Below are positions 5,712 through 10,558 of a DNA stretch of 10,558 nt, in pieces. The DNA comes from Clostridiales bacterium (lineage in GTDB: Bacteria > Bacillota > Clostridia > Oscillospirales > Acutalibacteraceae), in contig JAAYFA010000199.1 of the NCBI GenBank assembly GCA_012728445.1, positions 1 through 10,558 on the forward strand, given 5' to 3'. Position 1 is the stretch's first letter; every line of letters starts with the position of its first letter. The position numbers and the translations under genes are program-made. The notes under the pieces are model-generated. The model was not told where the DNA came from, made no database searches, and saw nothing but the letters and a program-made list of their open reading frames with translations.

Positions 5712-7061
5712 GTGTTACTATTAAACGAATTATTTTGTTTACGGCCTGGCCGTTTGATCAATTTCTTTGATAAGGAAGGTGAAGGTGCTTTGAGCTTTGG
5801 ATTTTCCACTTTGCCGGACTTGGCTTCGTTTTGTGAGGGTGAAGGGTACGGCATCAAATTCAGTGAGGATTTAGATGTGCTCGCTACACCGTTTATGGCG
5901 GGCGGGTATAAGGTTTCTAACCGTTTTTGCGTTCACCCGATGGAGGGCAGCGATGCATTGGCAGACGGTACGCCGTCGGCACTTACTTTTGAGCGGTACA
6001 GGCGTTTTGCCCGTGGCGGCTCGGGGCTCATATGGTTTGAGGCAGTCAGTGTGATGCCGGAAGGCAGAGCGAGCCCGCATCAACTAATGATCAATCATGA
6101 AAACATTCAAGATTTTAGCAAGATAATTGAAATGATAAAGCGGGAGGCAACTGATGCCAATGGCACTGCGCCTACCGTTATTATGCAGCTTACGCATTCC
6201 GGTAGGTTTTCGAAGCCGTTCGGAACGCCTCAACCCATCATTGCCTATCATAAGCCAGTAATTGACCAAAGGCATAGCGTCAACCCGGATTTACCCATCG
6301 TAACCGACACTTATCTGGAAAGCTTGCCCGAACGCTTTGCGAAAACCGCTTTGCTTGCCAAAGAGGCCGGGTTCGATGGTGTTGATGTTAAGTGCTGTCA
6401 TCGGTATTTGCTCAGCGAACTACTTTCGGCGTTTGAGCGGCCGGGGAAGTATGGCGGTAGCTTTGAAAACCGAACAAGACTGTTTTTTGAATGCATAGAT
6501 GCTGTGCGTGTTGCGGTAGGGGTCGATTTCATTATCGGTACACGGCTCAACGGGTTTGATGCTTTACCGGGTGGGTTTGGTTGCGACAAAGATGACTTTA
6601 TGAAGCCCGAATTATCGGAAACGCTTAGGCTTGTAAATCTTTTAAAAGCGCACGGGGTCGATATTTTCAACATCACCACCGGCTCCCCCTACTACAATTC
6701 TTTTGTAAACAGACCCAATGATGTTGAAAAAAATGAGCCGCCTCTTTCCGGCGTTGCCAGAATGTTTGATGTGGTTGGGGAAATTCAGCAGGCTCTTCAA
6801 AATGTGCCGGTTGTCGGCACAGGGTTTTCCTATTTACGGGAGTTTATCCCATTTGCCGCCGCAGGAGAAATTTTGGCCGGTAAATGTACAAGCGTTGGTC
6901 TTGGACGTATGAGCTTTGCTTACCCGGACTACCCGGCAGATATACTGCAAAATCGTTTTCCTTCAGCCAAAAAACTTTGTATTACTTGCGGCAAATGTGC
7001 CGGGCTACTCCGAGCGGGCGGGCCTGCATATTGCGCAGTATTTGATAAGCATAATAATTGA
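5712..7061 (+). CDS. Old Yellow Enzyme family NADH:flavin oxidoreductase with C-terminal Fe-S motif
   Basis: This 449-residue FMN-binding TIM barrel belongs to the OYE/2,4-dienoyl-CoA reductase family, which typically reduces C=C bonds next to a carbonyl. Motifs in order are QLTHSGR (159-165), VKCCHRYLLSE (226-236), YGGSFENR (247-254), GTRLNG (276-281) and VGLGRM (395-400). A C-x2-C-x2-C-x11-C set follows (Cys 423, 426, 429, 441), close to the [4Fe-4S] site of dienoyl-CoA reductase. The protein ends 8 residues later, so the FAD/NAD(P) domain of that enzyme is absent. Lys227 stands where most relatives have the first active-site His of HxxH; His230 and Tyr232 are kept. About 55 residues precede the usual family start. 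The GTG start is used because AAGAGG (5701-5706) lies 5 nt upstream and no in-frame ATG occurs before residue 62. It is the first gene of a three-gene operon. Confidence 0.9.
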   Translation: MLLLNELFCLRPGRLINFFDKEGEGALSFGFSTLPDLASFCEGEGYGIKFSEDLDVLATPFMAGGYKVSNRFCVHPMEGSDALADGTPSALTFERYRRFARGGSGLIWFEAVSVMPEGRASPHQLMINHENIQDFSKIIEMIKREATDANGTAPTVIMQLTHSGRFSKPFGTPQPIIAYHKPVIDQRHSVNPDLPIVTDTYLESLPERFAKTALLAKEAGFDGVDVKCCHRYLLSELLSAFERPGKYGGSFENRTRLFFECIDAVRVAVGVDFIIGTRLNGFDALPGGFGCDKDDFMKPELSETLRLVNLLKAHGVDIFNITTGSPYYNSFVNRPNDVEKNEPPLSGVARMFDVVGEIQQALQNVPVVGTGFSYLREFIPFAAAGEILAGKCTSVGLGRMSFAYPDYPADILQNRFPSAKKLCITCGKCAGLLRAGGPAYCAVFDKHNN

Positions 7062-7079
7062 GAGAAAGGATGCAAGACG

Positions 7080-7880
7080 ATGAATCTTGGCATTGTAACA
7101 GACGAACTGTCTGTGAACCTACCCTTCGCTTTGGGCGCATCAGCAGCCTTGGGACTAAAACGGATTGAAATCAGAGGCACCTCAACGGGGAGAGTACCCT
7201 TTCTTTCCGACGACGAAAAAGAGCTTTTGGAGGACATGATTGACGATTACGAATTCAAAATATCCGCAATCTCACCCGGTACTTTTAAGTGTAAGCTTCG
7301 TTCAGCACAATTTAAAGACCAACTAAAAAATTTCGAAAAAGCTCTGGACTTTGCCGAAGAGTTCGAAGTCCCCAAAATCATCATTTTTGCCGTTGAGCGA
7401 AGTCCGGAGGACACGCCGGATGATTACGAAACAATCATTGAAGCTGTCGGCGAAGCCACATTACTTGCGAACAAACGTGGCATCATCATCGCCGCAGAAA
7501 ACGAGCACGGTTGTTGGAACGACACGCCGGAAAGCATTGTACGTCTGCATAACGATTTGGCGCCCACAGGTCTTAAGCTCAACTGGGACCCGGGTAATTT
7601 TCATGCGGCATGTGGACTTGATTATACAGGCGGTTACGAGCTTCTAAAAGAATATATCGTCAATGTGCATATCAAAGACTCCCGCGGGCAAGGCAAAGCG
7701 CATCGTTTTGTTGCTCTTGGCGAAGGGGAAATCAACTGGCAAGCGCAAATAGCAGACTTGGTCAGAGATATGCCGGGTGTTGATATGACGATAGAAACGC
7801 ACGCATGGCCTTTGCTGGAGAATACGATGACAAACTTAAAAGTGGTAAATGAACTTATAAGGAGTGCTCAGAATGGCTGA
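7080..7880 (+). CDS. Sugar phosphate isomerase/epimerase-like TIM-barrel protein
   Basis: This 266-residue protein is of the xylose-isomerase-like/AP endonuclease 2 fold. The family includes hydroxypyruvate isomerase, inosose dehydratase, ketose 3-epimerases and 3-dehydroshikimate dehydratase. Likely divalent-metal ligands sit in the expected order: Glu140 (ENEHG), Asp170 (NWDPGN), His197 (VHIKD) and Glu239 (ETH). LGEGEINW (213-220) is another family hallmark. It is probably cytosolic. Isomerisation, epimerisation, dehydration or ketoglycoside cleavage are all possible for this fold. The neighbouring Gfo/Idh/MocA gene favours a keto-sugar or keto-cyclitol intermediate (inference). AAAGGA (7065-7070) lies 9 nt before the ATG. 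The gap from the OYE gene is 18 bp, and the 3' end overlaps the next gene by 8 bp, so the three are surely one transcript. Confidence 0.88.
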   Translation: MNLGIVTDELSVNLPFALGASAALGLKRIEIRGTSTGRVPFLSDDEKELLEDMIDDYEFKISAISPGTFKCKLRSAQFKDQLKNFEKALDFAEEFEVPKIIIFAVERSPEDTPDDYETIIEAVGEATLLANKRGIIIAAENEHGCWNDTPESIVRLHNDLAPTGLKLNWDPGNFHAACGLDYTGGYELLKEYIVNVHIKDSRGQGKAHRFVALGEGEINWQAQIADLVRDMPGVDMTIETHAWPLLENTMTNLKVVNELIRSAQNG

Positions 7881-9036
7881 TAGATTAAAAGTTCTCCTCG
7901 TGGGAATAGGCGGTTACGGCGCGGGGTATGTAATGACTGCTTTGGGGATGGAGGATGAGATAGAGGTTGTTGGCATCGTTGATCCATTTGCGGATAAAAG
8001 CCCGGCTTTTGATGATGTTGAAGATCTGCCGATTTATAACACCATTGACAATTTTTTTGCGGCCGGACATACGGCGCAAGCCGCCGTCATCTCAACACCG
8101 ATTCAGCTGCACTGCGAACAATTCTGTAGCGCGCTGGAGCACAACATGCACGTTCTTTGTGAAAAACCTCTTTGTGCTTCGCCTGAAGAAGCGGAAAAAA
8201 TGATGGAAGCGGCTAATAAGCACCCTGAACTTAAAGTGCTGATTGGCTTCCAGTGGTCTTTTTCACCCGCTATACTCGAGGCGAAAAAACAAATCTTAAG
8301 CGGCGTATGGGGCAAACCGCTTTCCATGCGCGTTATTGTGCGCTGGCCGCGCGCATTCAGCTATTATGAGCGTAATGATTGGGCAGGAAAGCTAAAAGAC
8401 AGCAAAGGCAATTTTGTCTGTGACAGTGTTCTTTCAAACGCCACCGCACATTATTTGCATAACCCACTGTTTATGCTGGGTGCTGATATGCAGCATTCCG
8501 CAGAGCCTTCAAAAATTGAGGCGGAATGCTTCAGAGCCTATGACATTGAAACCTTCGATACAGCTTTCGTAAAGCTTACCGTGCCAAACGCACAGGGGAG
8601 CGACACAAAGGTGTTTATTGCTGTTTCGCACGCTTGTGAAGAAACGGTGGCGCCAACCATTGAATACGCGTTTGAACATGGCAGAATGTGGTGTTCAAAT
8701 GATGACAGACTCCACGGCGAGCTAAATGGAGAACTAAAAGAGTTTGGTGTCATCGGTTCAAACCTGGAAGGCTATTTCAACAAACTGACACGGCTGTGCG
8801 AATGCGCCCAAAACGACGCACAATCTCCGTGCTTAGCGGGGACGGCTTTGCCTGAGTTGGAGACAGCATATTATATAATAAACAATATTCCCGTTAAACA
8901 GTTTGAAAAAAAATTAATAGAAGAATTTACGACCACTTCAAAAGAAAAAAGGCTGAAGGTGAACGGTCTGGATGCGATTCTATTGGAGTCTTTTGACAAG
9001 ATGAAGCTACCGAGCGAACTGGGCGTGGCCTTGTGA
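7873..9036 (+). CDS. Gfo/Idh/MocA-family NAD(P)-dependent dehydrogenase
   Basis: This 387-residue dehydrogenase belongs to the glucose-fructose oxidoreductase/inositol dehydrogenase/MocA family, which oxidises or reduces ring hydroxyls of sugars and cyclitols. The N-terminal Rossmann fold carries GIGGYGAGY (11-19) and the acidic strand end IVDP (35-38). CEKP (96-99) holds the catalytic Lys98. The C-terminal substrate domain shows YYERNDWAGK (164-173) and a His-bearing helix (ATAHYLHN, 190-197) in the usual active-site position. There is no signal peptide, so it acts in the cytosol. The ATG at 7873 is preferred over a GTG at 7864 because AAGGAG (7859-7864) sits 8 nt upstream of the ATG. The 8-bp overlap with the isomerase gene suggests translational coupling. 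It is the last gene of the rightward operon; no clear terminator follows. Confidence 0.92.
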   Translation: MADRLKVLLVGIGGYGAGYVMTALGMEDEIEVVGIVDPFADKSPAFDDVEDLPIYNTIDNFFAAGHTAQAAVISTPIQLHCEQFCSALEHNMHVLCEKPLCASPEEAEKMMEAANKHPELKVLIGFQWSFSPAILEAKKQILSGVWGKPLSMRVIVRWPRAFSYYERNDWAGKLKDSKGNFVCDSVLSNATAHYLHNPLFMLGADMQHSAEPSKIEAECFRAYDIETFDTAFVKLTVPNAQGSDTKVFIAVSHACEETVAPTIEYAFEHGRMWCSNDDRLHGELNGELKEFGVIGSNLEGYFNKLTRLCECAQNDAQSPCLAGTALPELETAYYIINNIPVKQFEKKLIEEFTTTSKEKRLKVNGLDAILLESFDKMKLPSELGVAL

Positions 9037-9113
9037 AGATCTGAAAGACCAAAAATATGAGCAATACTGAAACTTGCAAATTGTCATTATATCGCTTTAT
9101 TTCAATTTTGATA

Positions 9114-9142
9114 TTGCAGTTTTAAGACCCTGTTGGTATAAT
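9114..9142 (+). promoter_or_regulatory. Extended -10 promoter of the antiporter transcript
   Basis: A perfect TATAAT (9137-9142) is preceded by TGG, giving an extended -10 (TGn). A weak -35, TTGCAG (9114-9119), lies exactly 17 bp upstream. Transcription would start near 9149, leaving a leader of about 175 nt before the antiporter ATG at 9325. This makes the antiporter independent of the OYE operon. Confidence 0.72.
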
Positions 9143-9148
9143 AGCGCT

Positions 9149-9324
9149 TATGAGTCAACACAAAATCGATTTCAGTCCTTTTTTTACGGACAAAGGGTGA
9201 AAATTTTGTTTCATGCTGAAATAACTGTTCCGCACTTTCAAAAGCATTCGGCTGACTGCTTACCCGCGGATTATCAAAAGTTGTGTTGTCATAATAAAAA
9301 AGTATAAGTATTATTGGAGGTAAA
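9149..9324 (+). promoter_or_regulatory. Long, potentially folded 5' leader of the antiporter gene
   Basis: The leader can fold by eye into a closed multibranched shape. P1 pairs 9156-9163 with 9281-9288 (8 bp). P2 pairs 9169-9175 with 9216-9222 (7 bp) and encloses two adjacent hairpins: 9176-9181 with 9192-9197, and 9198-9202 with 9209-9213. A second arm pairs 9229-9233 with 9266-9270 and holds 9242-9246 with 9257-9261. A GGAGG site (9316-9320) precedes the ATG. No terminator hairpin is seen, so any control would be at translation or by another route. I do not recognise a known riboswitch; in particular the yybP-ykoY manganese motif is not evident. A 16-codon frame (9150-9200) would be leaderless. 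Chance pairing is possible. Confidence 0.4.
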
Positions 9325-10350
9325 ATGTCACAATTGCTGGAAAACTCAAACATCCTGATTATTATTGCCGCGTTGTTGCTCTCACTATTCGTGCTGTCAA
9401 AAGCAGCGGATTACATGGTGGACAGCGCGGTAATATTATCTAAGCGCCTAGGTGTTTCGGACATCATTATAGGGGCGACGCTCGTTTCTCTGGGAACAAC
9501 CCTGCCCGAATTTTCATCCTCGGTTATCGCCACCATTCAAGGAGTGGAAGGCTTTGCGATGGGTAACGCCATCGGCTCCTGTATCACAAACACAAGCCTG
9601 ATTTTAGGCATCGGGGCACTTTTTGGGAAAATCCCCGTTGACAAAGTGTCTTCAAAAAAGGTGACTCTGTTTATCGGCGCAGCACTCATCTTGATAGTTC
9701 CGACAATCCCTTACAAAGTGAAGCTTGGATATGGGCTGATCCCGCAGTGGATGGGTCTAATTCTTATGCTCTTCATACCTGTTTATGTTCTAATCCTGAT
9801 AAAACAAGAGAAAAACGCCAAAAAAGCCGGACTACTCAGCGCCTCCGCTGTGTCGGAAGAATTATTGATTAACAAGGATGCTAATGTCGTTGTACTGGTC
9901 GTGAAGGTGCTGCTTTCAGCTATTGTCATTGCCGGCAGTGCCTCGATTCTGGTTGACACCGCTACTATTATGGCTTTTCACATGAAAATCCCTGAGATCA
10001 TCATTTCATCTACGCTCGTCGCTTTCGGCACAAGCGTGCCGGAATTGACAACTGTTATCACGGCGTGCAAAAAAGGAAACGGCGGTCTGGCGCTCGGCAA
10101 TGTCTTTGGCGCCAATACGCTCAATGTTTTGATGGTTATGGGCGCTTCGGCCATGCTGACGCAGGGCGGAATGCAGATTCCGAGTGCTTTTTATCTCATA
10201 CAGTTCGTTTCACTCACTGTTATTCTTGGCGTATTCGGAATATTTGCCTACAACAAAAAGTTTCATGAGATAAGCAAACAGGAAGGCGTTATGTTAATTG
10301 GTGTTTATGCTTTTTATTTGGGCGCCAATGTTTACCAAGCTTTGGCGTAA
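9325..10350 (+). CDS. CaCA-family Na+/Ca2+ antiporter-like membrane protein (YrbG type)
   Basis: This 341-residue polytopic inner-membrane protein belongs to the Ca2+:cation antiporter family. Two inverted alpha-repeats are plain. In the first, GTTLPE (57-62) is followed by GNAIGSCITNT (80-90). In the second, GTSVPE (235-240) is followed by GNVFGANTLN (258-267). The Glu in each GTxxPE (Glu62 and Glu240) is the ion-coordinating position of the family. About ten hydrophobic segments flank a hydrophilic central loop (about 160-188). Family members exchange Ca2+ or other cations for Na+ or H+ across the membrane, and the length is normal for bacterial YrbG-like proteins. It has its own promoter and a long leader, with GGAGG 4 nt before the ATG. 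A permease gene follows 99 bp later. The ion specificity is unknown. Confidence 0.93.
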   Translation: MSQLLENSNILIIIAALLLSLFVLSKAADYMVDSAVILSKRLGVSDIIIGATLVSLGTTLPEFSSSVIATIQGVEGFAMGNAIGSCITNTSLILGIGALFGKIPVDKVSSKKVTLFIGAALILIVPTIPYKVKLGYGLIPQWMGLILMLFIPVYVLILIKQEKNAKKAGLLSASAVSEELLINKDANVVVLVVKVLLSAIVIAGSASILVDTATIMAFHMKIPEIIISSTLVAFGTSVPELTTVITACKKGNGGLALGNVFGANTLNVLMVMGASAMLTQGGMQIPSAFYLIQFVSLTVILGVFGIFAYNKKFHEISKQEGVMLIGVYAFYLGANVYQALA

Positions 10351-10356
10351 TTGTAG

Positions 10357-10374
10357 GTTATACTAAACTATAAC
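10357..10374. repeat. Short inverted repeat between antiporter and permease genes
   Basis: GTTATA (10357-10362) and TATAAC (10369-10374) are perfect inverted arms around CTAAAC, starting 6 bp after the antiporter stop. No T-tract follows, so it is not a terminator. It could be an operator or chance. The rest of the 99-bp gap holds no convincing promoter, so the two genes may be co-transcribed. Confidence 0.25.
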
Positions 10375-10449
10375 AGCATAACTTACCGTTGTTGCGTCTG
10401 ACTAATATAGAAACCTTCTAAATTTAAATTTGCAAGGAGATATTTAAGG

Positions 10450-10558
10450 ATGATGATTCTCGCGCTAGTTCTGTTTTTAATTACATACGCCTGTTTACTG
10501 TTGTTTCCAAAGTACAGGGCTTACATTGCATTGGGTGTTGCACTGATATTTATTATTA
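10450..10558 (+). CDS. Probable SLC13/ArsB-type permease, N-terminal fragment
   Basis: Only the first 36 codons are inside the window. The sequence opens with a hydrophobic helix (MMILALVLFLITYACLLL), then FPKYRAYIALG and a second helix. This arrangement is typical of the N terminus of SLC13/ArsB/NhaD (ion transporter superfamily) permeases in Clostridia, which carry anions such as dicarboxylates or sulfate, or exchange Na+. The ATG at 10450 has AAGGAG (10434-10439) 10 nt upstream; an adjacent second ATG at 10453 is less well spaced. The family call rests on a short stretch and is tentative; that it encodes a membrane protein is much safer. Confidence 0.55.
   Translation, partial: MMILALVLFLITYACLLLFPKYRAYIALGVALIFII

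Noticed and set aside
5648..5857. A 69-codon leftward frame covering the divergent control region
   Set aside because: It overlaps the OYE start and both promoters, is low in complexity and has no family features.
2936..7061. A bile-acid-inducible (bai)-like operon, given OYE, SDR and flavoprotein genes together
   Set aside because: No CoA ligase, CoA transferase or dehydratase of the bai type is present, and the sugar-enzyme genes point elsewhere.
7080..9036. A C-glycoside deglycosylation operon of the DgpABC kind
   Set aside because: The dehydrogenase and TIM-barrel families match, but the small second subunit of the cleaving complex is missing and the same families serve many other pathways.
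9150..9200. A 16-codon ATG frame at the predicted transcript start (possible leader peptide)
   Set aside because: It has no ribosome binding site and would have to be leaderless. It shows no run of regulatory codons, so I do not call it a gene.
9074..9307. A 77-codon rightward frame upstream of the antiporter
   Set aside because: It starts at a TTG without a ribosome binding site, spans the promoter and folded leader, and its product resembles no family I know.
9149..9324. yybP-ykoY manganese riboswitch upstream of a cation transporter
   Set aside because: The context fits, but the conserved purine-rich and CCUACG-type loop sequences of that family are not visible.

Overview
The window looks like chromosomal DNA from an anaerobic Bacillota, most likely a gut- or sediment-type Clostridia (inferred). 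The reasons are strong AAGGAG-type ribosome binding sites, intrinsic terminators with T-tracts, moderate GC, and gene families common in obligately anaerobic clostridia: a GPH-type symporter, an Fe-S DUF362 protein, a fumarate-reductase-like FAD protein and a cluster-bearing Old Yellow Enzyme. No mobile element, CRISPR array, tRNA or rRNA was seen.

Layout. Positions 1-609 hold the 3' end of a GPH (MelB-like) sugar/cation symporter, closed by a strong terminator. About 280 bp without a recognisable gene follow, then a long hairpin that probably terminates the leftward DUF362 two-cluster ferredoxin-like gene (1043-2221). That gene is divergent from a nitroreductase (2309-2842), with an 87-bp gap between their starts. 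A hairpin at 2900-2937 separates the nitroreductase from the convergent leftward pair: an SDR (5618 to 4845), then a 630-residue FAD flavoprotein (4828 to 2936). A 93-bp AT-rich divergent control region (5619-5711) also serves the rightward operon: an Old Yellow Enzyme homologue (5712-7061), a TIM-barrel sugar isomerase/epimerase-like protein (7080-7880) and a Gfo/Idh/MocA dehydrogenase (7873-9036, overlapping its upstream neighbour). A new promoter and a potentially folded leader of about 175 nt precede a CaCA-type Na+/Ca2+ antiporter-like gene (9325-10350). The window ends in the first 36 codons of a probable SLC13/ArsB-type permease.

How the parts may work together. The five genes around 5619-5711 form a divergent redox cluster: two NAD(P)-dependent alcohol/sugar dehydrogenases, one metal-dependent TIM-barrel enzyme, one enoate-type reductase and one fumarate-reductase-like flavoprotein. 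A plausible scheme (inference) is that a polyol, cyclitol or glycoside is oxidised to a ketone, isomerised or dehydrated to an enone, and the C=C bond is then reduced, so the substrate serves partly as electron acceptor. The substrate cannot be named from sequence. The two flavoenzymes deviate from textbook active sites, so this cluster, together with the structured leader before the antiporter, is the most interesting material here.
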